NCBI GenBank assembly: GCA_003605115.1
Contig: QZKY01000015.1
Location: 248,001 to 312,000 of the forward strand
Origin: Oxalobacter sp.
GTDB taxonomy: Bacteria; Pseudomonadota; Gammaproteobacteria; Burkholderiales; Burkholderiaceae_D
Direction of reading: 5' to 3'
DNA length: 64,000 nucleotides
The first letter of the stretch is position 1. Every line of letters begins with the position of its first letter. The translations under genes and the position numbers were made by a program. Shown here in pieces: positions 45,601 to 54,368 of this stretch. Under the pieces are notes generated by a model. The model made no database searches and was not told where the DNA came from. It saw nothing but the letters and a program-made list of their open reading frames with translations.

Positions 45601-46051
45601 CGTAATTCTCAATGGCGAAGTCCTCGTCACCAGAGTGGATTTCCGGGAGATCGGTGATGGTGTAGACGGACTTGAAACCGAGGCCGAAGCGACCAATCGA
45701 TGACTCGTTCTTGGTGCTTTCGGCGATGTCACAGAGGCTTCTGACATCGGCCTCGTCGAAAGGCATGCCGTAATGGGAGAGAGTCAAGCGGGTCGAGTTC
45801 AGTGCGAACACAACCTTGCGCGACCCGTGCCAGTCGTAGCGCCGACCAAGGGCATCCTCGGCGTTTTGCAGCAATTCGAAGATGAAGTGCGTGCGGTCGT
45901 CGTACAGCCCGGAAGCAAGTTTTCCGGATTTTTGAGCGCCTTTTGTGCCGTAGTACTCCCGGTTTTCTTCACAAATTGCTTCGTAGTCGGATGCCACAGA
46001 TTCCCCTGAGTGCGGCATTTCAGCATCTATTGCTGTGCCATGTTTGCCCAA
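42689..46051 (-). CDS. Sacsin/Hsp90-like ATPase with DUF3883 nuclease-like tail
   Basis: A 1120-residue protein. The N-terminal GHKL/HATPase domain has the asparagine box FELLQNAEDA (about 56-66) and glycine motif IGRFGLGFKSVYTITDLPEIHSG. A long helical middle follows, then a low-complexity Ser/Gly/Gln hinge (about 920-985). The C-terminal DUF3883-type domain (GNPGFDLYETDKSGKKIRWVEVKSMTG) keeps the E-x-K of PD-(D/E)XK enzymes. Sacsin-like ATPases with DUF3883 recur in bacterial defence islands next to helicases and methylases. It is divergent from the helicase operon and likely part of the same system. Confidence 0.88.
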   Translation of the reverse strand: MGKHGTAIDAEMPHSGESVASDYEAICEENREYYGTKGAQKSGKLASGLYDDRTHFIFELLQNAEDALGRRYDWHGSRKVVFALNSTRLTLSHYGMPFDEADVRSLCDIAESTKNESSIGRFGLGFKSVYTITDLPEIHSGDEDFAIENYVFPKRLERSARAADETQIILPLKSDDTSAMQDITAGFRQLGAGALLFLRHIDEISWSVEGGVSGFYLRNSPETLDPNVQRITLIGKEDDRPEVDQNWLVFHRDVFSASQQKVGQVEIAFSLVVVKDDSARWAVQPLAKSPLVVFFPTVVESHLGFLVQGPYRTTPSRDNIPSSDPWNQYLVKETSSLLVEAMRWMRDKAMLDVSALRCLPLDREKFPQDSRFAPMFDAVLQAFQEEALLPTFDGRHIAAYQAKLARTQELRELFNPQQVAALFGSGADAWLSGDITQDKAPEIRHYLMRELDIDEITPTKLVPNLTKSFLEAQSDQWMLQLYEFLSGQEKALRRHLDTIPLIRLDDGTHVVARENGKPKAFLPSSIATSFPTMRRAVCATPEVRLFLSSLGITEPDPVDDVIWNLLPKYRQEEVDVGDDVYAADIERIRTAFSTDSTAQKEKLRSALRETDFVMVVDTGDGKSYVAKPGDIYIATDRLQQLFAGVPDILIVDNEYDCLRGEDIRDLLVSCGASRYLIPQATTSGLKYSEKEQIRKEAGLERASWENPPEDFTLRGLTQFLEFLPTLKPKEATDRAKVLWEALADLEARGTAAFYGSYKWGYFHETKTARFDATFIRTLNQVAWVPNDDGELVPPSLVVFDTLGWKPNPFLLNKISFKPPIIDQLAKEVGIDPAILDLLRRDPAIVAELTSRLSTNSTQEPEPSKDVAPETEPPSEGDVYDDAKDLYGDDMPDIQPGTPDPDDDNGLSKSAGRSSSHGRTGNGTPHSSGQGSGSSGGQGAPGGKVSGNGGQHGKRTPGQTGARPFISYVGTHPNDDGPDPDGLDQTARMQIEERAIDLIISLEPTLCRTPEGNPGFDLYETDKSGKKIRWVEVKSMTGTLEDRPVGLSHTQFNYAREKGDAYWLYVVERATDPAQARVLRIQNPVGLSRTFTFDRGWRQIAKTALPCSATLQSNHRSDDIT

Positions 46052-46064
46052 GTTTGTATAACCC

Positions 46065-46079
46065 TGTCATTTTATGACA
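46065..46079. promoter_or_regulatory. Palindromic operator candidate between divergent defence genes
   Basis: TGTCATTTTATGACA: 6-base arms around TTT. It lies 14 bases from the ATPase start and 50 bases from the HTH start, the expected place for autoregulation by the HTH protein. Confidence 0.5.
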
Positions 46080-46128
46080 AAATGCATCAGTGAACCAACC
46101 CTGCGGCAGGGAAAAAGGAGATTGTCAG

Positions 46129-46344
46129 ATGAGTGATCAAACCGACGAGATTCTCACGATTGATGAGGTTGCCGCTTACTTGAAGGCGGGTAAACGAACC
46201 GTTTACCGTCTCGCAGCAAGCAACCAGATTCCTGCTTTCAAACTTGGTGGCACTTGGCGTTTTCATCGTGGTGAGCTGGATCAGTGGATCGCCAGTCGCA
46301 TCGGCAAAGCGGTCGATGCAGAGTCCGGCGAGGGGGGTGAATGA
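46129..46344 (+). CDS. Excisionase-like helix-turn-helix protein
   Basis: A 71-residue protein with a MerR/excisionase-type domain (ILTIDEVAAYLKAGKRTVYRLAASNQIPAFKLGGTWRFHRGELDQWI) and an acidic tail. ATG 46129 has AAGGAG nine bases before it. Its stop overlaps the helicase start, so it leads the defence operon. It is more likely a regulator of this operon than a recombination factor, given its place 16 kb from the integrase. Confidence 0.82.
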   Translation: MSDQTDEILTIDEVAAYLKAGKRTVYRLAASNQIPAFKLGGTWRFHRGELDQWIASRIGKAVDAESGEGGE

Positions 46345-49262
46345 CTAGTGTCGTTGGTCTTCAAACCACAGCCACCCCTCAGCAGCTCGAAGCCATAGTT
46401 GCTACAGAAGGCCCGGTGTTGATTATCGCTGGGCCAGGTTCCGGCAAGACTTTTACGTTGGTCGAGCGCATCGTCTACCTTATTACTCACAAGGGCGTCG
46501 CTCCCGAGTCACTACTTGTGGTGACCTTCACGGATAAGGCCGCACGTGAGCTGACCACACGTATTTCCAACAGACTGGCCGAGTTAGGCATTCAGTTCAA
46601 TTTGAACGAGATGTACCTTGGCACCTTCCACTCCATCTGCCTGCGGATCTTGGAGGACTATCGCGAATACACGCGGCTCAAGCGCAGCTTTACACTATTT
46701 GACCAATTCGATCAGCAGTATTTTTTGTACCAGCGCATCAATGACTTTCGCGCAGTGACAGATGCCCAGCTTGTTATGGGGGATGACCAGTCAGGTCGCT
46801 GGACCCAGTCGGAAAATCTGCTGAAGTGGCTGAATAAGGTCAGCGAGGAGGCGCTTGACCCTGCCGCCCTTGCTCAAGCACCCGAAGTAGAAATCCGCGC
46901 TTTGGCGGCTTGCTTTGCTAAATACCAAGAACTGCTTCACGAGAACAACTCGCTCGACTTTTCAGGTATTCAGTATGAGGCGTTGCAACTTTTGGAAAAT
47001 CACCCAGAGGTATTGGCGCAGCTCCGCGAAAAGCTGACCTACTTGATGGTGGATGAATACCAGGACACCAACACCATTCAGGAGCGTATTCTTCTGTTGC
47101 TCGCGGGTGAGCGTCGTAATCTTTGTGTGGTCGGTGATGACGATCAGGGTTTGTACCGCTTTCGCGGAGCCACTATCCGAAATATTCTGGAATTTCCTGC
47201 GTTGTTTCCTGAGGGGCAGTGCAAGCAGGTCAAGTTGACCGTCAACTACCGATCGCACCCAGACATTATTCGGTTCTATAACAAATGGATGGGGGAGCAG
47301 ACATGGAGTGATGGCAAGCGTGAGTTTCGTTTTGCCAAGCAGATCGTGCCGCGTGAGGAAGAGTTCCCTGGTGTGCCAGCAACGGTTCGCTTGGCAGTAA
47401 GTGACGCAAAGGGCGAAACCACCAACTGGCACGCAGAAGTGCTGGCCTTTTTGAATGGGTTGAAGGAATCGGGGCAGTTGAGTGACTGGAATCAGGTAGC
47501 TTTTCTGTTCCGTTCAGTCAGGAACGATAGAGTTGTGGCGCTGGCGCGATTCTTGGAAACACAAAGGATACCCGTCTTCTCCCCACGGTCGAACATGTTC
47601 TTCGAGCGCGAGGAAATCCGCCTGATGATTGGTGCGCTGATCTTCCTTTTTCCGCAATTTTCAAAAGTGCGGGCCTGGGCCGAAGGGGTAACTCTGCCAA
47701 TTTGGAATTACTACGACAATCAGTGTTTCAAGTCCTTCACGGACGAGTTACGCAAACCTGAAAACAAGCCGCTACTGGATTGGGCGCGCCCGCTGGCAAA
47801 GCGTCATATTGTGTTGGCGCAGAACACCGACTACTCCTTTTCCAGTCTGTTTTATCAACTGCTTCAATTCCCCTTGTTCTCTCGTTTTCTGACTGAGGAA
47901 GCAGTACAAGGCGTGGACAAGGGGCGTGCGGCACACAATCTTGGCATCTTCTCCAAATTGCTTACCAAGTTCGAATACCTGCATTTCATCAGTGTGTTGA
48001 ATCCGGAGTTTTTGGAGAGGAACATTCGCGATTTGTTTAATCAGTTTCTCCGTTTCTTGGTTGATGGCGGCATTGGCGAATACGAGGATGATGCCGAGTA
48101 TGCGCCTAAAGGCTGCGTCTCTTTCCTTACCATCCACCAGTCCAAGGGGCTGGAATTTCCCATTGTCGTTTGCGGCTCCTTGGAAGCGGTGCCACGTAGA
48201 CAGTTCGGTGAGCTGGATGTACTGTTGGAAGATGGTGGTTACCTATCTAAGGAGCGTTTCGAACCGCTCGACCAAATCAAGAACTTCGATTTTTGGCGGT
48301 TGTTTTACACAGCATTCTCACGGGCGCAGAATTTGTTGGTGTTGGCTGCCCAGGAGCGGCAAGGGCGAGGCTTGGGGAAGTCGCCTTCCAGACACTTTGA
48401 GCGGCTTTTTTATGAGCTGCCTAGTTGGCGTGACATCGACCTCTCGGAGCTGACTTTTGAGGCCGTCAAGCAGATCAACCTTAAGCGTGAGTACTCTTTC
48501 ACATCACACATCACGGTGTTTGAAAACTGTGCGGAGCAGTACCGCTTTTTCAAGGATCTGGCTTTCGCGCCTATACGGGAAAGTCCGATGCTCTTCGGTA
48601 CTTTGGTGCATCAGACTATTGAGGACATCCACAAGACCGTCCTGCGGGGTGAAGAAAGCAAGATTAACTCGGATGCGATCAAGGCGTGGTTCTCGGCCAA
48701 CTATGCGATGCTCTCCAAGAAGGAGAGGGTGTATCTTGCTCCAAGCTCCCAAATGGCAGCGCTGGGGCACATCTTGCGTTACTACGAGCGCGAGAGTGGC
48801 AATTGGGATCGACTTAAGGAGGCTGAGGTTGAGATTTCGCTGGTTAAAGATCAGTACATTTTGAAAGGCAGTGTTGACTTGATCAGAGGCGAAGGCGACA
48901 CGGTCGAGATTATCGACTTCAAGTCGGAAAAGAAGCCAGATATGGAGAAAGATCGGGAGCGGCTACGGCAGTATCAGCACCAACTGGAGGTATATGCCCA
49001 CCTTGTCGAGGAGCGTACCGGTCAGAAGGTCAGCAGGATGCACCTGTATTACACTGGCGAAGACGGTGGGAACCCCTATGTGTCTTTCACAAAAGACGAC
49101 CGCGCCATTGGCAAAACTATTGCGCGGTTTGATGACATCGTGGAGCGCATTGAGCGGCAGGATTATCAGATAGCGGCGCGCCCAGCAAAACTATGTTCGA
49201 GCTGCGACATGCGTGCCTATTGCGACAACAAGAATTGGAAATTCAGGAAAGCTGACAAATGA
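46341..49262 (+). CDS. UvrD/PcrA-like helicase fused to a Cas4/AddB-like nuclease
   Basis: A 973-residue SF1A helicase with Walker A GPGSGKT (31-37), VDEYQDTN, GDDDQGLYRFRGA, VNYRSHPDIIRF and TIHQSKGLEFPIVV. The C-terminal ~230 residues are a PD-(D/E)XK nuclease (LKGSVDLIRGEGDTVEIIDFKSEKK, YQHQLEVYAHLV). Its cysteines (ENCAEQYRF and CSSCDMRAYC) match the four-Cys iron-sulfur pattern of AddB/Cas4. It should unwind and cut DNA. It overlaps the genes on both sides by four bases. Confidence 0.92.
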   Translation: MTSVVGLQTTATPQQLEAIVATEGPVLIIAGPGSGKTFTLVERIVYLITHKGVAPESLLVVTFTDKAARELTTRISNRLAELGIQFNLNEMYLGTFHSICLRILEDYREYTRLKRSFTLFDQFDQQYFLYQRINDFRAVTDAQLVMGDDQSGRWTQSENLLKWLNKVSEEALDPAALAQAPEVEIRALAACFAKYQELLHENNSLDFSGIQYEALQLLENHPEVLAQLREKLTYLMVDEYQDTNTIQERILLLLAGERRNLCVVGDDDQGLYRFRGATIRNILEFPALFPEGQCKQVKLTVNYRSHPDIIRFYNKWMGEQTWSDGKREFRFAKQIVPREEEFPGVPATVRLAVSDAKGETTNWHAEVLAFLNGLKESGQLSDWNQVAFLFRSVRNDRVVALARFLETQRIPVFSPRSNMFFEREEIRLMIGALIFLFPQFSKVRAWAEGVTLPIWNYYDNQCFKSFTDELRKPENKPLLDWARPLAKRHIVLAQNTDYSFSSLFYQLLQFPLFSRFLTEEAVQGVDKGRAAHNLGIFSKLLTKFEYLHFISVLNPEFLERNIRDLFNQFLRFLVDGGIGEYEDDAEYAPKGCVSFLTIHQSKGLEFPIVVCGSLEAVPRRQFGELDVLLEDGGYLSKERFEPLDQIKNFDFWRLFYTAFSRAQNLLVLAAQERQGRGLGKSPSRHFERLFYELPSWRDIDLSELTFEAVKQINLKREYSFTSHITVFENCAEQYRFFKDLAFAPIRESPMLFGTLVHQTIEDIHKTVLRGEESKINSDAIKAWFSANYAMLSKKERVYLAPSSQMAALGHILRYYERESGNWDRLKEAEVEISLVKDQYILKGSVDLIRGEGDTVEIIDFKSEKKPDMEKDRERLRQYQHQLEVYAHLVEERTGQKVSRMHLYYTGEDGGNPYVSFTKDDRAIGKTIARFDDIVERIERQDYQIAARPAKLCSSCDMRAYCDNKNWKFRKADK

Positions 49263-51055
49263 CGAAAACTACCACCCATCCACAGGAGAGCCTGCAATTG
49301 GGCACACCCGATAGCGGCACTACCAATGTCGAAAAATACGAGTTCGAGCCGATCAAGGGTTATCCGATGTTGAACTGGCGTGGCAAGCGTCCGTTCACAT
49401 CTACGCAATACTACCCGGCACAGTTGAAGGAGGTGCATGGCGAAGAGGTGGATGGGTGGCGAAACAAGATCTACTGGGGGGACAACTTACAGGTGATGAG
49501 TCATCTGCTCAAGGAGTTTCGAGGCAAGGTTGATCTTATCTACATCGACCCGCCGTTTGATTCGCGTGCTGACTACAAGAAGAAGATTGAAATTGGTGGG
49601 AGTAGAGCTACTTCAAGCGCATCCAGCTTTGAAGAAAAGCAATACGGTGACATCTGGACAAACGACGAGTACTTGCAATTTATGTACGAACGTCTGGCAC
49701 TGATGCGGGAACTTTTGGCCGATACCGGAACAATCTACGTTCATTGCGATTCTAAGAAGGGGCACCACCTTCGTTGCCTGTTAGACGAGCTTTTCGGTGC
49801 CGAGAACTTTGTGAACGAAATTACGTGGCACTACTACAACAAGATGGCTCCGGACTCAAAATGTTTTCCACGAGCATCTGACAAGATACTTGCGTTTTCG
49901 AAGGCCGTTAGTAAACACACATTCCATAAGCAGGTTGAAGAACGCGACAAGCCGGTCAAGCAACTTGTTCGGAAATTTGTTGATGGCAAGGCTATCAATG
50001 CACGAGATGAGGACGGCAACGTCATGTATCGTGAGACAAATGAGAGGCGGGTAGACGATGTATGGCGACTTTCCATGCTCCAACCTGCTGATAAGACTGA
50101 AAACACTGGATATCCGACTCAGAAACCAGAAACGCTTGTGGAGCGAATCATCTCCGCGTCCTCAAATCCAGCCGACTTGATTTTTGATTGCTTTATGGGG
50201 GCTGGAACAACTCAGGCTGTGGCTATGCGTCTCGGCCGCAGATTTGTTGGCGCTGACATCAATTTGGGAGCAATCCAGACGACTTCCAAACGGCTGAACG
50301 GCGTAGCAGAAAGCCTGAGGCAAAAATCTATTGACGACGATGAAAAGCGCTACACCGGGTTCGAGGTTTACAACGTCAACCACTACGACATCTTCCGCAA
50401 CCCCGTCCAAGCCAAGGAGCTGCTCATCGAAGCCTTGGAAGTGCAGAAACTGGAGTTCAGCACCGTATTCGACGGCGAGAAAGACGGGCGTATGGTCAAG
50501 ATCATGCCCGTCAATCGCATTGCAACCCGGGCAGATTTGAGCGAACTGATTGCAGGCTTTGACTATAAAGCGTGGGAGCGTAAGCAGAACGAGAACCCGA
50601 ACCGCCCTGTTGAGAAAATCACCCTCGTCTGTATGGGGCACGAGCCTGATCTGGAAGCGACTCTTAAAAAGGAAGTCACTCCATTCAAAATTGAAGTTGA
50701 AGTCGTAGACATTTTGCGTGACAAGTCCGATCTGGAGTTCAAACGTGATTCACAAGCCAAAGTGCTTATCAAGGATGGCGAACTGCTCATTGAGCGGTTT
50801 TACCCGATGAACTTGCTGCAAAAGCTTTCGCTTCAAAAAGAGTCTGTCGACGACTGGAAAGAACTTGTCGAGTCCGTGCTAATTGACTGGAATTATGACG
50901 GTGCAGTGCTGCAACCGGCGGTGGTGGATATTCCAGGTAAAAACGAGCTGGTTAAAGGTGCATACAAGGTTCCGGAAGATGCGGGTACCATCCGTGTGAA
51001 GATTACCGATCTGCTCTCCGAGTCGTGGGAAGGGAGCATCAGCAATGGCAACTAA
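49259..51055 (+). CDS. Type III-like DNA methyltransferase (Mod)
   Basis: A 598-residue beta-class amino-methyltransferase. Motif IV IDPPFD (about 97-102) precedes the SAM motif DCFMGAGTTQAVAMRLGRRFVGADIN (about 310-335), with TQKPETLVERI in between. The long C-terminal region is probably target recognition and Res contact. It lies directly before a type III Res subunit, whose start overlaps its end by 11 bases. It probably makes N6-adenine or N4-cytosine and marks self DNA. Confidence 0.93.
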   Translation: MTKTTTHPQESLQLGTPDSGTTNVEKYEFEPIKGYPMLNWRGKRPFTSTQYYPAQLKEVHGEEVDGWRNKIYWGDNLQVMSHLLKEFRGKVDLIYIDPPFDSRADYKKKIEIGGSRATSSASSFEEKQYGDIWTNDEYLQFMYERLALMRELLADTGTIYVHCDSKKGHHLRCLLDELFGAENFVNEITWHYYNKMAPDSKCFPRASDKILAFSKAVSKHTFHKQVEERDKPVKQLVRKFVDGKAINARDEDGNVMYRETNERRVDDVWRLSMLQPADKTENTGYPTQKPETLVERIISASSNPADLIFDCFMGAGTTQAVAMRLGRRFVGADINLGAIQTTSKRLNGVAESLRQKSIDDDEKRYTGFEVYNVNHYDIFRNPVQAKELLIEALEVQKLEFSTVFDGEKDGRMVKIMPVNRIATRADLSELIAGFDYKAWERKQNENPNRPVEKITLVCMGHEPDLEATLKKEVTPFKIEVEVVDILRDKSDLEFKRDSQAKVLIKDGELLIERFYPMNLLQKLSLQKESVDDWKELVESVLIDWNYDGAVLQPAVVDIPGKNELVKGAYKVPEDAGTIRVKITDLLSESWEGSISNGN

Positions 51056-53750
51056 GCGCTCTGCAGCTAAAGCCAGTGGTAAGCTAGCCACCCCCGACGC
51101 TTCGCTCGACTTCGCTTTCTTCCATTTTTTGTGGCAGTTTTATCAGGCCAATCGTGGCGCGATCCGCACGCACTACAAGGAGCTGACGCGGAGGTTCATC
51201 GATTTTAACAATCCGGACAAGAACCCCAAGGCCTTTTTGCGCCAGCCACAGTTCGAAGCGCTGGAAGTCTACATCTTCCTGAAGGAGTTTTTGGGGAACG
51301 CCAAGGTCGAGGAAATCTTTCAACAGTGGTTTGAGAAGCAAGGCCGATTCGCTGACCGCAGCGAAGGCGGGGTGGTATCAGGCAATGCGGGTCAGGTGAG
51401 TTTGTTCGACAAGATTACCCAAGATCAGTACAAGGCTGTATTCGCAGCCATGCGCAAGGGTTCTCGGGCTTACCCGAATTACATCTTTGCGCTGACGATG
51501 GGCACAGGCAAAACCATCCTCATGGCCACCTGTATTTTTTATGAGTTTTTAGTTGGCAACAAGTTCGAAAAAGATGCGCGCTATTGTCATAATGCGCTGG
51601 TCTTCGCTCCGGACAAGACGGTGCTGCAATCTTTGAAGGAGATTGAAACATTCGATCTTACCCGTGTGGTACCGCCGGAGTACGTCAGCTTTTTGACGAC
51701 GCACCTGCGTTTCCACTATTTGGAGGAGGCGGGCACCTCGCTCGATACGCTAGATCGTTCGCGTTTTAATATCATCGTCTCTAATACGCAGAAGATCATT
51801 CTTAAGCGCAAGCACAAGGAGAAAAATTCTGTCGATAAGTTGTTCGGTGCAACTGGTGAGATGCTCTCTGCTAATGGGGTATATGCGGATGCTGCTGATC
51901 TTTACAACTTCGACCAACCGGAAGAGGAAGGCGACCTTACCACGAATCAGCGTTTTGAGAAATTGCGTCGTCTAGAGCAACTGGGTATTTATGTGGACGA
52001 GGCGCATCACGCTTTCGGTAAAGCCTTGGCCAAGGATATGGGTGTGGGGGCTAATGCAACTGATACTAGTTTGCGTACGACCATCGATACATTGGCTGCC
52101 AGCCTCAATGCATCAGGTACCCGAGTCGTGGCCTGTTACAACTACACCGGTACGCCCTACGTGGGGCGTGAGGTGTTGCCAGAGGTGGTTTACGCTTACG
52201 GGTTAAAAGAGGCTATCGACAAGGGTTACCTCAAAAAAGTGACCTTGCATGGCTATGCCAATACGCGCACCGATGAGTTTGTCGATATCGCTATCGAAGC
52301 CTTTTTAAAGGAATCAGTCGATCTGCGTCCCGAAGGCATGTTGCCAAAGCTAGCATTTTTCGCTGCTACCATCGATGAATTGACCAGCGAACTGAGGCCG
52401 GCAGTCGAACGTGCACTCATCAAGCACGGCATCCCGACTTCGCGAATCCTGGTCAATGTGGGTGACGACAAGCTCACGACCAACGATGACATTCGCGAGT
52501 TCAATCGTCTGGATACAGAGGGTTCGGAAAAACAGTTTATTTTGCTAGTGAACAAAGGACGTGAGGGGTGGAATTGTCGCTCGCTATTCGGCGTAGGGCT
52601 GTTCCGCGAACCTAAGTCCAAAGTGTTCGTGCTGCAAGCCACGATGCGCTGCCTACGCGCAATCGGTCATGCACAGCACACCGGCCACGTTTTTCTCTCA
52701 GACGATAACCTGAAGACACTGAACAACGAGTTGCAACAGAATTTCCGCATCAGTGCTGACGAACTGCAAAATGTCGCCAAAGATAAGGAGCGCGTACAGG
52801 TGCGCGTAGTAGAGCCGCCGGTCAAGATCAAGCTGGTGCGTGTTCGCAAGCAATACAAGATGCGTGAGAAGCAAATCGCACCTGGCCAGGCGCTGGGGCT
52901 TGATCGCAACGACAAGGAGAGTTGGGGGGTACTTATTGAAAAGTACCGGATGATCGAAACGCAACAGGATGGGCTGACTGCTGCCGATGCCGCACGTGGT
53001 TCTGCCAGTCGCACCTTCGACCTGACTGCGCGCCGTGAAAAAAGAACTTTCTCGAGGCTGATGTTAGTGGCCGAGGTGTCACGCTACGTCAACCGCAGTC
53101 CGCTGGAAATTGAGGAATTGCTGGATGCTACCAAGGAAGGTACGGATGAATTGGTAGCCATCACAAACGAGTTCAACGAGCTACTGTACGACGAGATTAT
53201 CCCTCGCTTATTTCGCCAGCTCTATGTCCTAGACGAGTCGCAGCAGACAGAAGAGCATGAGGTTGATCTTATTAAGATTCCGCCGAGCGGCTATTACGAA
53301 GTGACGGCAGCCAAGGACAAGATCGTTCGAAGAGAAGATGCGGCATTAAAAGATGAGGAGCGCGCCAAGAGCTTCCACCTTGATACCTACTGCTTCGACT
53401 CCGGATCAGAAAACTGGCTGTTCTGGGATCTACTGCGTGAGCAGCGCGTAAAAAAGGTCTACTTCACAGGGATGCTGACCCACGGTCAGTCTGACTTTTT
53501 CATTCAGTACATTGACCCAGATTCACATAGCGTACGCAACTATTACCCAGACTTTATCTTCCAACGTGAGGAGCCAGACGGTACTCTGAAGTATGTCATT
53601 GTCGAGGTGAAGGCTGACAACCAGATTGAGGATGCCGTGGTTCAAGCCAAAAAAGAGTTCGCTCAGCAAATCGCCGTGGCGAGTGGCATGGAGTACCGGA
53701 TTATTAAGTCGTCAGATGCGGACAAGCGGCATTATCGCTTGCTCATGTAG
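51045..53750 (+). CDS. Type III-like restriction subunit (Res)
   Basis: A 901-residue SF2 helicase-nuclease. Walker A is MGTGKTILMA (about 148-157), the DEAH-type box is YVDEAHHAFG, and the C-terminal helicase half has INKGREGWNCRSLFGVGLF-like motifs. The C-terminal PD-(D/E)XK nuclease reads YYPDFIFQ...YVIVEVKADNQ near 855-880. It should cut DNA after ATP-driven translocation with Mod. AT-rich spacing separates it from the PRTase/DprA pair. Confidence 0.93.
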   Translation: MATKRSAAKASGKLATPDASLDFAFFHFLWQFYQANRGAIRTHYKELTRRFIDFNNPDKNPKAFLRQPQFEALEVYIFLKEFLGNAKVEEIFQQWFEKQGRFADRSEGGVVSGNAGQVSLFDKITQDQYKAVFAAMRKGSRAYPNYIFALTMGTGKTILMATCIFYEFLVGNKFEKDARYCHNALVFAPDKTVLQSLKEIETFDLTRVVPPEYVSFLTTHLRFHYLEEAGTSLDTLDRSRFNIIVSNTQKIILKRKHKEKNSVDKLFGATGEMLSANGVYADAADLYNFDQPEEEGDLTTNQRFEKLRRLEQLGIYVDEAHHAFGKALAKDMGVGANATDTSLRTTIDTLAASLNASGTRVVACYNYTGTPYVGREVLPEVVYAYGLKEAIDKGYLKKVTLHGYANTRTDEFVDIAIEAFLKESVDLRPEGMLPKLAFFAATIDELTSELRPAVERALIKHGIPTSRILVNVGDDKLTTNDDIREFNRLDTEGSEKQFILLVNKGREGWNCRSLFGVGLFREPKSKVFVLQATMRCLRAIGHAQHTGHVFLSDDNLKTLNNELQQNFRISADELQNVAKDKERVQVRVVEPPVKIKLVRVRKQYKMREKQIAPGQALGLDRNDKESWGVLIEKYRMIETQQDGLTAADAARGSASRTFDLTARREKRTFSRLMLVAEVSRYVNRSPLEIEELLDATKEGTDELVAITNEFNELLYDEIIPRLFRQLYVLDESQQTEEHEVDLIKIPPSGYYEVTAAKDKIVRREDAALKDEERAKSFHLDTYCFDSGSENWLFWDLLREQRVKKVYFTGMLTHGQSDFFIQYIDPDSHSVRNYYPDFIFQREEPDGTLKYVIVEVKADNQIEDAVVQAKKEFAQQIAVASGMEYRIIKSSDADKRHYRLLM

Positions 53751-53783
53751 GCATATATATATGGGCATTCTTCTGGATAGCCA

Positions 53784-54368
53784 ATGAACATTCTTCGCCT
53801 AAACACGTCGCTAGGTAAATGCGATATTTTCTGGATAGTGGATTACCATAAGTACCACATACACGACCAAAATGGACAAAAACAGAAGAACCCAATGGTC
53901 GATGAAGTGAGTAGGCATTTAATGGATCTTAAAAGTACTGAAAACAAAAATTTTGATATTGCGGTCGCAAAAAAATCAAGGCTTGTGTTACGTGAGCTAG
54001 ACACGGTTTTAGAAAAAAATGAGAAAGCAATTCTTTGCCTTGTTCCATCATCAAAAGCCAATAAATATGGACCCGGATTACTAAGGATCGCTCAATTTCT
54101 TCAGAGAAAGGACAGCAGGATCGCAGCCGTCACAAATTTGATCCAAAGGAAAACGTCTATAGTTTCTTTACATAGTGGTGGAGATAGAAACATAAGTATC
54201 CACAAGGGATCTTTGGCCATTGGGGAAAAAATTAAGCAGGATCGCACATACATTATCCTTGATGATATTGCCACATCAGGGAATTCTCTTGCGGTATGCG
54301 CTGATATGATCGAATATCAAGGCGCTCGCCGCGTGATCCCGTTAGCGATTGGGAAAACTTATGCATAA
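53784..54368 (+). CDS. Phosphoribosyltransferase-domain protein
   Basis: A 194-residue protein with a PRPP-binding loop ILDDIATSGNSLAV near 160-175 and a flexible-loop region. It resembles ComF or other PRTases without their N-terminal zinc ribbon. The 3' end overlaps the dprA-like start by 20 bases. DNA here is visibly more AT-rich than the Mod/Res genes. PRTase-DprA pairs have been noted in computational surveys of defence genes (recalled, not checked). It is probably a nucleotide- or DNA-end-related effector, unproven. Confidence 0.8.
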   Translation: MNILRLNTSLGKCDIFWIVDYHKYHIHDQNGQKQKNPMVDEVSRHLMDLKSTENKNFDIAVAKKSRLVLRELDTVLEKNEKAILCLVPSSKANKYGPGLLRIAQFLQRKDSRIAAVTNLIQRKTSIVSLHSGGDRNISIHKGSLAIGEKIKQDRTYIILDDIATSGNSLAVCADMIEYQGARRVIPLAIGKTYA

